NCBI RefSeq assembly: GCF_002217755.1
Contig: NZ_BCFL01000038.1
Span: forward strand, 1-64,000
DNA length: 64,000 nucleotides
Direction of reading: 5' to 3'
Source of the DNA: Streptomyces hyaluromycini
Lineage (GTDB): Bacteria; Actinomycetota; Actinomycetes; Streptomycetales; Streptomycetaceae
Both the position numbers and the translations under genes were made by a program. Numbering within the stretch: position 1 is the stretch's first letter; each line of letters opens with the position of its first letter. A model generated the notes under the pieces. That model was given only the letters and a program-made list of their open reading frames with translations. It was not told where the DNA came from and did not search any database. This document shows, piece by piece, positions 1 to 7,863 of the stretch.

Positions 1-163
1 TGTCTGACAATTCCCGTCGTCGTCCGGAGGGCGGCCTCGCGGCGTCAGGTGCGTGCTCTCGGCGTGCCGGGCGTAGGCCCTCGTACTGGACGTACTTGGG
101 TCTGCGCCCGGTGCGGCGAGAGTGCGTGCATGGCGTCGCGAGGCGGACGGGAATTGTCAGACA
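1..163. repeat. Palindromic MITE-like element with 18-bp terminal inverted repeats
   Basis: The window begins with TGTCTGACAATTCCCGTC (1-18), and its exact reverse complement lies at 146-163. The inside (about 32-80 against 97-145) is also an imperfect inverted repeat, so nearly the whole 163 bp can fold back on itself around a loop near 81-96 that contains GTACTGGACGTAC. No transposase is encoded. The shape fits a miniature inverted-repeat element or a long intergenic hairpin between convergent genes. The left flank is outside the window, so no target duplication can be checked and the repeat may extend further left. Confidence 0.6.
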
Positions 164-217
164 GGCCCTAGCCCGGCCCGGCGACCCGCTGCCCCGGTGA
201 CCCACCGACCCGCCGGC

Positions 218-1414
218 TCAGCCCGCCAGCTCAGCCCGGGCCGCGACGAAGGCGTCCACCGCTCGGTTCACGTCGTCCGTCGAGTGGGCGGCGGACAGCT
301 GGACCCGGATCCGGGCCTGCCCCTGCGGGACCACCGGGTAGGAGAAGCCGATCACGTACACACCGCGCTCAAGGAGCAGGTCGGCCATCCGGCCCGCCAC
401 GGCCGCGTCGCCGATCATCACGGGGGCGATGGCGTGGTCGCCGGGGAGGATGTCGAAGCCCTCCTCGGTCATCCGGCGGCGGAACAGGGCGGTGTTCTCG
501 GCGAGCCGGACCCGCAGGTCGTCCGCCGCCTCCAGCAGGTCGAGGACCTTCAGCGAGGCCGCCGCGATCACCGGGGCGAGGGTGTTGGAGAAGAGGTAGG
601 GGCGGGAGCGCTGGCGGAGCAGGGCGACGATCTCGGCGCGGGCCGCGACATAGCCGCCGGAGGCACCGCCGAGGGCCTTGCCGAGGGTGCCGGTGACGAT
701 GTCGACGCGGTCCATCACGCCGTGCAGTTCGGGGGTGCCGCGGCCGGACGGGCCGACGAAGCCGACGGCGTGCGAGTCGTCGACCATGACCATCGCGTCG
801 TAGCGGTCGGCGAGGTCGCAGATCTCACGGAGCGGGGCCACATAACCGTCCATGGAGAAGACGCCGTCGGTGACGACCAGCCGGCGCCGGGCGCCCTGCG
901 CCTCCTTCAGCTGTCGTTCCAGGTCGGCCAGGTCGCGGTTGGCGTAGCGGAGGCGGCGGGCCTTGGAGAGGCGGATGCCGTCGATGATCGAGGCGTGGTT
1001 GAGGGCGTCGGAGATCACCGCGTCCTCCTCGCCGAGCAGGGTCTCGAAGACACCGCCGTTGGCGTCGAAGCAGGAGGAGTAGAGGATCGTGTCCTCCTGG
1101 CCGAGGAACGCCGACAGACGCGCCTCCAACTCCTTGTGGACCTCCTGGGTGCCGCAGATGAAGCGGACCGAGGCCATGCCGTAGCCCCAGCGGTCCAGGG
1201 CCTCGTGCGCGGCGGCGATCACCTCGGGGTGGTCGGCGAGGCCGAGGTAGTTGTTGGCGCAGAAGTTGAGGACCTCGCCGGGGCGGCCGCCCGCGGTGAC
1301 GGCGACGGTCGCGGACTGCGGGGTGCCGATCACGCGCTCGGGCTTGTGCAGTCCGGCAGCGCGGATCTCGTCGAGGGTGGCGCGCAGGTCGTCGCGCACG
1401 GAGTCGAACATCAT
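218..1414 (-). CDS. kbl: Glycine C-acetyltransferase (2-amino-3-ketobutyrate CoA ligase)
   Basis: 398 aa, close to the usual length. This PLP enzyme of the alpha-oxoamine synthase family converts 2-amino-3-oxobutyrate plus CoA to glycine and acetyl-CoA, the second step of threonine catabolism. Visible motifs are NNYLGLADHP (about 54-63), the DDSHAVGF cofactor segment at 212-219 and TGTLGKALGG, with the Schiff-base lysine at K246. Two ATG codons follow each other (1412-1414 and 1409-1411); AAGGA lies 6 nt before the second, so that one may be the real start. It lies 40 bp downstream of tdh on the same strand and is presumably cotranscribed with it. Confidence 0.96.
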   Translation of the reverse strand: MMFDSVRDDLRATLDEIRAAGLHKPERVIGTPQSATVAVTAGGRPGEVLNFCANNYLGLADHPEVIAAAHEALDRWGYGMASVRFICGTQEVHKELEARLSAFLGQEDTILYSSCFDANGGVFETLLGEEDAVISDALNHASIIDGIRLSKARRLRYANRDLADLERQLKEAQGARRRLVVTDGVFSMDGYVAPLREICDLADRYDAMVMVDDSHAVGFVGPSGRGTPELHGVMDRVDIVTGTLGKALGGASGGYVAARAEIVALLRQRSRPYLFSNTLAPVIAAASLKVLDLLEAADDLRVRLAENTALFRRRMTEEGFDILPGDHAIAPVMIGDAAVAGRMADLLLERGVYVIGFSYPVVPQGQARIRVQLSAAHSTDDVNRAVDAFVAARAELAG

Positions 1415-1454
1415 CAGTCCTTGGGAGTCGTCAGCGGGTCCGTCAGCGGGTCCG

Positions 1455-2483
1455 TCAGTGGGTCCAGTCGAGGATGACCTTGCCGCCGCGGCCGCTCGCC
1501 GCGTCGGCGAAGGCCGCCTCGAAGTCGCGGTAGCCGTAGCGGCCGGTGATCACGGGGGCGAGGTCGAGTCCGCCTTCCAGCAGCACCGACATCGCGTACC
1601 AGGTCTCGAACATCTCACGGCCGTAGATGCCCTTGATGGTGATCATCGAGGTGACGATCCGGGCCCAGTCGACGGAGAACTCCTGGGCGGGCAGGCCGAG
1701 CACGGCGATCCGGCCGCCGTGCGTCATGTTGGCGATCATGTCGCGCATGGCCTCGGGCCGGCCGGACATCTCCAGGCCGATGTCGAAGCCCTCGCGCAGT
1801 CCCAGCTGCCGCTGCCCGTCGGCGATCCGCGCCTGCGACACGTTCAGGGCGAGGCTCACGCCGATCTTACGGGCGAGTTCGAGGCGCTCCTCGCTGACGT
1901 CGGTGATCACGACGTGCCGGGCGCCCGCGTGCCGGGCCACGGCGGCGGCCATGAGACCGATCGGCCCCGCACCGGTGATCAGGACGTCCTCGCCGACCAG
2001 CGGGAAGGAGAGCGCGGTGTGCACGGCGTTGCCGAACGGGTCGAAGATCGCGGCCACGTCGAGGTCGACGGGGACCCGGTGCACCCAGACGTTGCCGGCG
2101 GGCAGCGCGACGTACTCGGCGAACGCGCCGTCCCGGCCCACGCCGAGGCCGACCGTGGCGCGGCACAGATGGCGCCGCCCGGCCTGGCAGTTGCGGCACT
2201 TGCCGCAGACGAGGTGGCCCTCGCCGCTGACCCGGTCGCCCACCTTGATGTCGGTGACGTCCCGGCCGGTCGCCGCGACCTCGCCGACGAACTCGTGCCC
2301 GACCACGAGCGGAGTGGTGATCGCCTGCTTGGCCCAGCCGTCCCAGGCCCGGATGTGCAGATCGGTGCCGCAGATGCCGGTCCGCAGGACCTTGATCAGT
2401 ACGTCACCGGGACCGACCGCGGGCTCCGGCACGTCCGTGAGCCACAGCCCGGGCTCCGCCTTCTGCTTGACCAGCGCCTTCAA
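1455..2483 (-). CDS. tdh: L-threonine 3-dehydrogenase
   Basis: 342 aa zinc-dependent medium-chain dehydrogenase that oxidises L-threonine to 2-amino-3-ketobutyrate, the substrate of the downstream Kbl. I chose the TTG at 2481-2483: it gives an N-terminus MKALVKQKAEPG that matches the E. coli enzyme in length and sequence, and an AGGAG sits 8 nt upstream. The longer open frame to 2588 would add 35 residues without homology. Visible residues are catalytic C38 (GICGTDLH), the GHEFVGE zinc motif at about 62-68, the structural-zinc cysteines in CGKCRNCQAGRRHLC (about 93-107) and the GAGPIG nucleotide fold. First gene of tdh-kbl. Confidence 0.95.
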   Translation of the reverse strand: MKALVKQKAEPGLWLTDVPEPAVGPGDVLIKVLRTGICGTDLHIRAWDGWAKQAITTPLVVGHEFVGEVAATGRDVTDIKVGDRVSGEGHLVCGKCRNCQAGRRHLCRATVGLGVGRDGAFAEYVALPAGNVWVHRVPVDLDVAAIFDPFGNAVHTALSFPLVGEDVLITGAGPIGLMAAAVARHAGARHVVITDVSEERLELARKIGVSLALNVSQARIADGQRQLGLREGFDIGLEMSGRPEAMRDMIANMTHGGRIAVLGLPAQEFSVDWARIVTSMITIKGIYGREMFETWYAMSVLLEGGLDLAPVITGRYGYRDFEAAFADAASGRGGKVILDWTH

Positions 2484-2507
2484 CGCTACGGCTCCTGTGC
2501 GTGAGGT

Positions 2508-2544
2508 CCCGGCCGCGGGGTCGCCGAGGCGGCCCGCGGCCGGG
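2508..2544 (-). promoter_or_regulatory. Strong GC hairpin in the tdh leader
   Basis: CCCGGCCGCGGG (2508-2519) and its exact reverse complement (2533-2544) form a 12-bp all-GC stem with a 13-nt loop, beginning about 11 nt upstream of the tdh ribosome-binding site. It could attenuate, stabilise or occlude. No U-tract follows, so simple termination is not obvious. Confidence 0.5.
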
Positions 2545-2660
2545 GAGGGGGGTGGAATCTCACTGCAATCTGCCGCACCCGGGCGCATCGGTCCATCGAG
2601 GATTTCTTAAGCGCCGCCACAGCTCCGCTTCACACCCCCGGAACGCCCGGCAGGACAGGG

Positions 2661-3032
2661 CTAGTCGAGGCGGGAGACCTGGTAGTGGGCGATGCGCCAG
2701 TCTTCGTCCGTCCGGATGATGAGGACGGAGAGCGTGACGTCCAGCGGGGGCCGGTCCGTGAACGAGAACTCGACGGCCAGGTAGCCGAGGACCACGCCGT
2801 CGGCGGGCCGCCTGGTCTCCAGGACGCGGTACGTGGCCTTCATGCCGAGGGGCTGGGAGTCGTAGTAGGCGGCGACGCCCTGCCGTCCGACGCTGTAGGG
2901 GTGCAGTCCCTGGAAGACGGCGTCCTCGGTGAACTCGGCCGCGACGCGCTCGGGTCGGTGTGCGCCGACGGCCGCCTTCCACCGGTCGAGCACGGCGCTC
3001 AGGATCGCGGTGTCGTCCGTCGTGCTGGTCAT
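2661..3032 (-). CDS. SnoaL/NTF2-like protein
   Basis: 123 aa from the ATG at 3030-3032, which has AAGGAG 6 nt upstream; a start 30 nt further up lacks this. The sequence fits the SnoaL-like polyketide-cyclase/NTF2 alpha+beta barrel: a helical start with VLDRWKAAVGAHRPERVAAEFTED cut into the family pattern, then AVFQGLHPYSVGRQGVAAYY and beta strands ending in WRIAHYQVSRLD. Such proteins bind small ligands or act as cyclases or isomerases; no substrate can be inferred. It follows the SDR gene after 59 bp and is probably its operon partner, under the operator at 3823-3856. Confidence 0.8.
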   Translation of the reverse strand: MTSTTDDTAILSAVLDRWKAAVGAHRPERVAAEFTEDAVFQGLHPYSVGRQGVAAYYDSQPLGMKATYRVLETRRPADGVVLGYLAVEFSFTDRPPLDVTLSVLIIRTDEDWRIAHYQVSRLD

Positions 3033-3091
3033 GTCCGCTCCTTGGTGGTGACGTGGTGACATGTGATGCCGTGTCGTGCTGTGTCGTGCCG

Positions 3092-3805
3092 TCAGTGTCC
3101 GGCGCTCATACCGCCGTCGACGTGCAGGATCTCGCCGGTGACGAACGGCGCGGTCTCCAGGAAGAGGACCGCGTCGACGATGTCGCTCACTTCACCCATC
3201 CGGCCGACCGGGTGCAGGGCGGCGAGGAACTCGTGGGTCTCGGCCGCGTGCATCGGGGTCCTGATGGTGCCGGGCGACACCGCGTTGACGCGGATGCCAC
3301 GGGTGGCGTACTCGATCGCCAGGGACTTGGTCGCGGACTGCAGGCCGCCCTTGGTCAGCGAGGCCAGGGCGGAGGGGACCCGGGCGTCCGCGCTGTCGAC
3401 CAGGCTGGTGGTGATGCTGACGATGTGCCCGCCGCCCTGGGCGAGCAGGTGCGGGACCGCCTGCTGGGTGAGGTGGAAGAAGCCGGCGACGTTGATGCCG
3501 GTCACGGCGGCGTAGTCCGCGGCCGTGTAGTCGGTGAACGGCTTCGCGACGAAGACACCGGCGTTGTTGACCACGGTGTCGATACGGCCGAACCGCTCGA
3601 CGGCGGCGGCCACCACCCGCTCCGCAGTCGCCGGGTCGGCGATGTCGCCCTGGACGGCCAGGACGCCGGCGTCGTCGGCCGGGGCGATGGTGCGCGAGGT
3701 CGCGACGACCGCGAAGCCGAGCTTGCGGTAGCCCTCGACGAGGGCGGCACCGATGCCCTGCGAGGCGCCGGTGACGATCGCGACCTTCTGCTGCTGCGTG
3801 CTCAT
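3092..3805 (-). CDS. SDR-family oxidoreductase
   Basis: 237 aa classical short-chain dehydrogenase/reductase. The N-terminal TGASQGIG (about 13-20) is the NAD(P)-binding glycine motif and VVNNAGVF (about 81-88) is the NNAG motif. A YxxxK pair is not in the standard form: after the SITTSLVD serine segment the region reads SALASLTKGGLQSATKSLAIEY, so the lysine of LTK is present but the preceding tyrosine appears replaced. This may alter catalysis. The end VTGEILHVDGGMSAGH is canonical. Transcribed toward the NTF2-like gene and preceded by two TetR-type palindromes, so it is likely controlled by the TetR at 5609-6208. Confidence 0.88.
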   Translation of the reverse strand: MSTQQQKVAIVTGASQGIGAALVEGYRKLGFAVVATSRTIAPADDAGVLAVQGDIADPATAERVVAAAVERFGRIDTVVNNAGVFVAKPFTDYTAADYAAVTGINVAGFFHLTQQAVPHLLAQGGGHIVSITTSLVDSADARVPSALASLTKGGLQSATKSLAIEYATRGIRVNAVSPGTIRTPMHAAETHEFLAALHPVGRMGEVSDIVDAVLFLETAPFVTGEILHVDGGMSAGH

Positions 3806-3822
3806 GATGACCTTCTCCGTAG

Positions 3823-3856
3823 TGGCTGACCGGTTACTAGCCGACCGGTCGACTAT
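3823..3856. promoter_or_regulatory. Tandem TetR-type operator upstream of the SDR gene
   Basis: Two ACCGGT-centred palindromes lie side by side: GGCTGACCGGTTACTA (3823-3838) and TAGCCGACCGGTCGACTA (3838-3855, one mismatch between arms). The half site TAGCCGACCGGT reappears inverted at 6234-6245, just upstream of the TetR gene, which links regulator and target by inference. Confidence 0.6.
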
Positions 3857-3934
3857 TTGGAAGGTAGGCCGGGTCCTTCGGGGGTGCCAGGATCGGCTTC
3901 CTCCCTGCTGGGAGGCACAGGCTCGCAGCGCAGC

Positions 3935-4864
3935 TCAGCCGTGGAGCGCGTACGGGTCGCCGGCGGGCAGCCAGGCGTCCGGGGCGTGGATCCCGAGGTC
4001 TCCGACGTCCTCGCACAGGGCGTCGACGGCGGCCAGGACGCCGGCTCGGTCCTCGCTCGCGCGCCAGACCAGGGACCAGGTCCAGTACACCTTCGGCGCG
4101 ACGATCTCGCGGCGGACCAGGTCGGGCGGGAGCGGAGCGGTCTGGCCCTTGGGCGAGTTGAGGACGGGCCGGGTGCAGCGCCGGACGTGGTCGAAGTAGG
4201 CGGGGCCGGTGACGGCACCGTCGGAGATGCGCACCGCGCGGGCGCCGACGGTCTGTGTGAGCTCCTCGGCATACCCGTTCCAGGAGGCCCAGGAGGTGAT
4301 GTCGTCGTCGATCAGGACGTCGGTGTCCCGGGCCGGCAGGTCGCTCGTGTCGGTGCCCTTCGCGACGGCGTACAGCCGGTCCGCGCCGATCAGCCGGGCC
4401 CGCAGCCCGAGCCGTTCGAGGTCCTCCGTACGCACCCAGCAGACGGCGAGGTCCAGGCTGCCGTCGGCGACCCGGGCGGCCTGGGTGTGGGAGGGCGCGA
4501 CCCAGGCGTCCACATGCACCCGGGCCACCGCGGCCGTCCGCGATCCGAGGTCCGGCGGAAGCCAGTTGGCGTACCCGAGCCGTACCGGCTGGGAGCCCGA
4601 GAGCCGGCCCGCCCGGCGCTTGAGGTCGTCGGCCCGCTCCAGTAGGTCCCGGGTGTGCGGGAGCAGCTCGGCGCCGGCGGGGGTGAGGGAGACCGAGCGG
4701 CGGTCCCGGTCGAACAGCCGGACGCCCAGGTCCCGTTCGAGCGCCTTGATCTGCTGGGAGAGCGAGGGGCCCGCGATGAGCAGCCGCTCGGCGGCCCGGC
4801 CGAAGTTCAGCTCCTCGGCGACCGCGACGAAGTAGCGCAGCTGGCGCAGTTCCACGCGCGTCAT
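3935..4864 (-). CDS. LysR-family transcriptional regulator
   Basis: 309 aa, the usual LysR length. The N-terminal winged helix (about 1-65) reads VELRQLRYFVAVAEELNF then GRAAERLLIAGPSLSQQIKALE and LGVRLFDRDRRSVSLTPAG, very typical. The rest is a substrate-binding-like effector domain. It is divergent from the muconolactone-isomerase-like gene at 4972, and a GAGGC-TGC-GCCTC dyad lies between them, so it probably regulates that gene. The ligand is unknown. Confidence 0.93.
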   Translation of the reverse strand: MTRVELRQLRYFVAVAEELNFGRAAERLLIAGPSLSQQIKALERDLGVRLFDRDRRSVSLTPAGAELLPHTRDLLERADDLKRRAGRLSGSQPVRLGYANWLPPDLGSRTAAVARVHVDAWVAPSHTQAARVADGSLDLAVCWVRTEDLERLGLRARLIGADRLYAVAKGTDTSDLPARDTDVLIDDDITSWASWNGYAEELTQTVGARAVRISDGAVTGPAYFDHVRRCTRPVLNSPKGQTAPLPPDLVRREIVAPKVYWTWSLVWRASEDRAGVLAAVDALCEDVGDLGIHAPDAWLPAGDPYALHG

Positions 4865-4878
4865 GCTACGCGCGCTGG

Positions 4879-4891
4879 GAGGCTGCGCCTC
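4879..4891. promoter_or_regulatory. Possible LysR-type dyad
   Basis: GAGGC-TGC-GCCTC is a perfect 5-bp dyad 15 bp upstream of the lysR start, in the 107-bp divergent region shared with the gene at 4972. Position and symmetry suit a LysR autoregulatory site; the dyad is short. Confidence 0.35.
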
Positions 4892-4971
4892 TCAGCAGCG
4901 AGTCAGCCGGTCGTGGCACCGTTGCCGGCTGCGGCGCACGATGGAGTCAGCGACAACGGAGGGAGCACATC

Positions 4972-5274
4972 GTGCGAGAGTTCCTGGTCGAGATCACCAC
5001 CGACATCCCCGAGGGAACGGGCCAGGACGAGGTCGACCGGCGGCGGGCGGCCGAGGCGGTCCGCGCCGGGGAACTGGCCGCCACCGGCCACCTGTTCCGG
5101 TTGTGGCGCCCGGTGGGCGAGCTGCGCAGCATCGGCGTGTGGCTGGCGGACGACGAGGCGGAACTCCACGAGAAGGTGCTGGGCACCCTGCCGCTGCGTC
5201 CGTGGATGACGCTCACCGTCACCCCGCTGGAGCCCCATCCCAACGACCCGGGCCGGGCCGACGGCACCCGATGA
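4972..5274 (+). CDS. Muconolactone delta-isomerase-like protein
   Basis: 100 aa from a GTG preceded by GGAGGGAG. The sequence MREFLVEITTDIPEGTG, then LAATGHLFRLWRPVGE, GVWLADDEAELHEKVLGTLP and LRPWMTLTVTPLEPHPND follow the muconolactone isomerase (CatC) fold closely, including the PHPND-type tail. True CatC acts in the beta-ketoadipate pathway, but no other catechol genes are nearby, so the substrate is open. The stop overlaps the next start (ATGA). Confidence 0.8.
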   Translation: MREFLVEITTDIPEGTGQDEVDRRRAAEAVRAGELAATGHLFRLWRPVGELRSIGVWLADDEAELHEKVLGTLPLRPWMTLTVTPLEPHPNDPGRADGTR

Positions 5275-5612
5275 CCGCACTGAGCGGAAGTACGGCCGCC
5301 GCCCTCGGCTCGGCCGTGCTGTTCGGCGCCACGTTCCTGGGCGTGAGCAGCCTCGCCCTGGCCACGGGCGCGCAGTTGCGCTTCCCGCGCTCCGTCGCCC
5401 TGCTGACCGGCGGAAACTCCGTCGGCCAGATCCTCGGCCCCCTGGTGGTCGCCCCACTGCTGCGCCACGGCCGCCACCAGGCCCTGCTGCCGGCCGCCCT
5501 GGTGGTCCTCGCGGCCGCCGTGCTGCGGATCGGTTTCCCACACCACATGGGCCGGGACCACACAGTGCCGGTACGACAGCGGCAACCGGCCGGGGCCGCC
5601 ACCCGCTCCTAG
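5271..5612 (+). pseudogene. C-terminal remnant of a YbfB/YjiJ-type MFS transporter
   Basis: 113 aa that correspond only to the last three or so transmembrane helices of an MFS permease (SAVLFGATFLGVSSLALATG, SVALLTGGNSVGQILGPLVV, ALLPAALVVLAAAVLRIG). A full-length member has about 400 residues and 12 helices. The fragment begins at an ATG that overlaps the stop of the upstream gene, so it may still be translated by coupling. The missing two thirds are not elsewhere in the window. It ends overlapping the convergent tetR stop by 4 bp. Confidence 0.75.
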
Positions 5613-6208
5613 GCCGCTGTCACGCCGAGCAGGGCCCGGCAGTTCTGCCAGAGCGGGCTCAGCCGCCCGGTGCTGTTGTACAGCTTGGCGAACATCACCT
5701 GGCCCTCCAGCTGGGCCACCACCGCCCGTGCCGCCTCTCTGGTGTCGGTCACGCCCACGTCGCCGCGCTCACGGGCCTCGGCGACGACCGACTCCACCAT
5801 GTCGACCTGGGCGTCGAAGATCTCCTGGAGCCGTCCGCGGACCGCCTCGGTCTGGTTGCTCAGCTCCAGGGCGAGGTTCCCGAACAGACAGCCCGCCACG
5901 GTCCCGCAGCCCCGCTGGCCGGCGAGCTGGCCGGCCTCGGTCTCCTCAAGCAGCCGCCGCAGCCGCCGCAGGGGCTCCGCGTCTCCGGTCAGGGCCCGGG
6001 TCCAGTCGCGCTTCTGGGCGGCCCAGTGCTCGTCGACGACCGCGAGCGCGAGGGCCTCCTTGGACTCGAAGAAGTAGTAGAAACTGCCCTTCGGCACCCC
6101 GGCCGCCTTGCAGATCTCGGCGACGCCGAGCGCGGAGTAGCCACGCCCTTCGATCAGCGAGCGAGCGGCGTCGAGGATCTTCCGCCTGGCGTCACTGGTA
6201 CGTCCCAT
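5609..6208 (-). CDS. TetR-family transcriptional regulator
   Basis: 199 aa. The N-terminal helix-turn-helix (about 8-52) reads ARRKILDAARSLIEGRGYSA then LGVAEICKAAGVPKGSFYYFF, a typical TetR domain. The C-terminal part resembles the TetR_C group found with AcuR/YxaF-type repressors (GCGTVAGCLFGNLALELSNQ). A palindromic site at 6228-6246, in its own upstream region, shares a half site with the operator in front of the SDR gene, suggesting autorepression plus control of SDR-NTF2. A reactive-electrophile or aldehyde ligand would be plausible but is not shown. Confidence 0.92.
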   Translation of the reverse strand: MGRTSDARRKILDAARSLIEGRGYSALGVAEICKAAGVPKGSFYYFFESKEALALAVVDEHWAAQKRDWTRALTGDAEPLRRLRRLLEETEAGQLAGQRGCGTVAGCLFGNLALELSNQTEAVRGRLQEIFDAQVDMVESVVAEARERGDVGVTDTREAARAVVAQLEGQVMFAKLYNSTGRLSPLWQNCRALLGVTAA

Positions 6209-6227
6209 GCCACCAGGGTACGGAGGT

Positions 6228-6246
6228 ACTAGACCGGTCGGCTAGT
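6228..6246. promoter_or_regulatory. TetR-type operator upstream of tetR
   Basis: CTAGACCGGTCGGCTAG lies 20 bp upstream of the tetR start. Its right half ACCGGTCGGCTA is the exact reverse complement of TAGCCGACCGGT at 3838-3849, the SDR operator. Confidence 0.6.
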
Positions 6247-6265
6247 GAAGGGGGTGTTCCCGTCG

Positions 6266-6847
6266 TCACAGCAGCGGCAGACCGTCGGCCTCGCGCCGCT
6301 CGATGCGGGCCACCAGCTCCGCCGCCGACGACTTGATCGTCTCCAGACCGGGCCGGCCCCAGGGCCGCGGCTCCACGTCGACCACGCACACCGTGCCGAG
6401 CACCGTCCCCGTGCTGTCGATCAGCGGGGCGCCCAGGTAGGAACGGATGCCGAAGTCGTCGACGACCGGGTTGCCCGCGAACCGCGGGTAGTCGCAGACA
6501 TCCTCCAGGACCAGTGCCTTGCGCCGGACCACCACATGGGGGCAGAAACCGTGGCCGCGGGGCAGCTCCCGGCCCAGTACCGGTGTGCTGCCGTCGGGCC
6601 GCACCACGGGCGGTGCCACGTCTGGCAGGTGCAGACCCGCGAAGAACTGGCGGTTCACGTCGATGAAGTTGACCATGGCGTACGGCGCCCCGGTGACCTC
6701 GGCGAGCCGGTCCGCGTAGACGTCGAGGGCAGGGTCCGGGTGTGCGCCCAGGCGCAGTTGGCCCAGACGCCGGGTGCGCTCGGGTGCCTCCTTGTCCTCG
6801 GGCGTGAGCAGCAGCCGGCCGGCCGGGCGCGACGGGTCGTACCTCAT
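6266..6847 (-). CDS. GAF-domain protein of the conservon
   Basis: 193 aa from the ATG at 6845-6847 (CGGAG 7 nt upstream); the frame stays open further upstream but there it is only the shadow of the GTPase gene. A single GAF domain spans about 35-185, with PYAMVNFIDVNRQFFAGL, HGFCPHVVVRRKALVLEDV and DFGIRSYLGAPLIDSTGTVLG. Such proteins bind small ligands or sense redox or light. It is the last gene of the conservon unit, 61 bp after the GTPase gene, and may feed into the same signalling complex. Confidence 0.85.
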   Translation of the reverse strand: MRYDPSRPAGRLLLTPEDKEAPERTRRLGQLRLGAHPDPALDVYADRLAEVTGAPYAMVNFIDVNRQFFAGLHLPDVAPPVVRPDGSTPVLGRELPRGHGFCPHVVVRRKALVLEDVCDYPRFAGNPVVDDFGIRSYLGAPLIDSTGTVLGTVCVVDVEPRPWGRPGLETIKSSAAELVARIERREADGLPLL

Positions 6848-6908
6848 GCGCGGGCTCCGTCGCAGTGGACGTGGGTCATATACGGGCTCCGTGAGGGGTG
6901 TTGGGGGT

Positions 6909-7508
6909 TCACATGTGGGCGCCGTGGCTCGGCGCGGAGACCGGAGCGTGGGCGATGAGATGGCGGACGAGGGTGAGGAGGGTCTGGACGCCGGAACTGG
7001 AGATCCGGGCGTCGCAGCGGACCACCGGGACCTCCGGGTCGAGGTCGATGGCGGCGCGCACCTCGTCGGGGTCGTAGCGGTACGAACCGTCGAACTCGTT
7101 GATGGCGACGATGAAGCCGAGGCCGCGCTCCTCGAAGAAGTCGACGGCCGCGAAGCAGTCCTCCAGGCGGCGGGTGTCGGCGAGGATGACCGCGCCGAGC
7201 GCGCCCTCGGACAGCTCGTCCCACATGAACCAGAACCGCTCCTGTCCGGGCGTGCCGAACAGGTAGAGGACGTGTTCCGGGTCCAGGGTGATGCGGCCGA
7301 AGTCCATGGCCACGGTCGTCTCGACCTTGTTCTCGATCCCTTCGAGGCTGTCGGTCGCGGCACTGACCGTGGTGAGGAGTTCCTCCGTGGACAGCGGGGC
7401 GATCTCGCTGACCGCGCCCACGAAGGTGGTCTTGCCGACCCCGAACCCACCGGCCACCAGGATTTTCAGCGCGGTGGGAAAGGGATCAGAGCTGTCGTCG
7501 TAGTCCAT
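6909..7508 (-). CDS. cvnD: Conservon GTPase (CvnD-like, MglA/Ras-type)
   Basis: 199 aa from the ATG at 7506-7508, which lies inside the end of the preceding gene. Small GTPase motifs are clear: P-loop GGFGVGKTTF (about 20-29), FGTPGQERFWFMWDEL as the G3/switch II region, and NEFDGS in place of NKxD. In other Streptomyces conservons CvnD is a membrane-associated GTPase working with the CvnA sensor, CvnB (roadblock) and CvnC (DUF742), a scheme likened to eukaryotic G-protein signalling. Gene order here is the standard A-B-C-D with overlapping ends. Confidence 0.93.
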   Translation of the reverse strand: MDYDDSSDPFPTALKILVAGGFGVGKTTFVGAVSEIAPLSTEELLTTVSAATDSLEGIENKVETTVAMDFGRITLDPEHVLYLFGTPGQERFWFMWDELSEGALGAVILADTRRLEDCFAAVDFFEERGLGFIVAINEFDGSYRYDPDEVRAAIDLDPEVPVVRCDARISSSGVQTLLTLVRHLIAHAPVSAPSHGAHM

Positions 7509-7863
7509 CGAGCACTGCCTCCAGGAGGGACCGGTCAGTGGGGTTGTGGTGGAACACGGGGGGCTTGGCGGTGAGCGCCCCGCAGTCGACGAGGTCGGAG
7601 AGCAGCACCTTGGCGACCACGGCGGGCAGTTTGAGGTGCGCGGCGACCTCGGCGACCGAGACGGGGGCACGGCACAGGTCGAGTGCCTGCGCGTGCTCGA
7701 CGCCGAGGTAGCCGAGGGGCGTGGACCCGGTCGCCATCACCTGCGACATGAGGTCGAGGGCGATGCTGGGCTCGGTGCGGCCGTTGCTGACCGTGAACGG
7801 GCGCACGAGGCGTCCGGCCGCGTCGTCGAGCCAGGGCCCGTCGCCGGCTGCCGCCACCCTCAA
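7486..7863 (-). CDS. cvnC: DUF742 protein (CvnC-like)
   Basis: 125 aa. The sequence GRLVRPFTVSNGRTEPSIALDL, cut by family convention into a DUF742 N-terminal motif, is followed by LGYLGVEHAQALDLC and a winged-helix-like VAEVAAHLKLPAVVAKVLLSDL. The TTG at 7861-7863 overlaps the upstream stop (TTGA), but a GTG at 7855-7857 is equally possible. The 3' end overlaps the GTPase gene by 23 bp. Conservon CvnC proteins associate with the other Cvn products; their biochemical role is unclear. Confidence 0.9.
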   Translation of the reverse strand: MRVAAAGDGPWLDDAAGRLVRPFTVSNGRTEPSIALDLMSQVMATGSTPLGYLGVEHAQALDLCRAPVSVAEVAAHLKLPAVVAKVLLSDLVDCGALTAKPPVFHHNPTDRSLLEAVLDGLRRQL

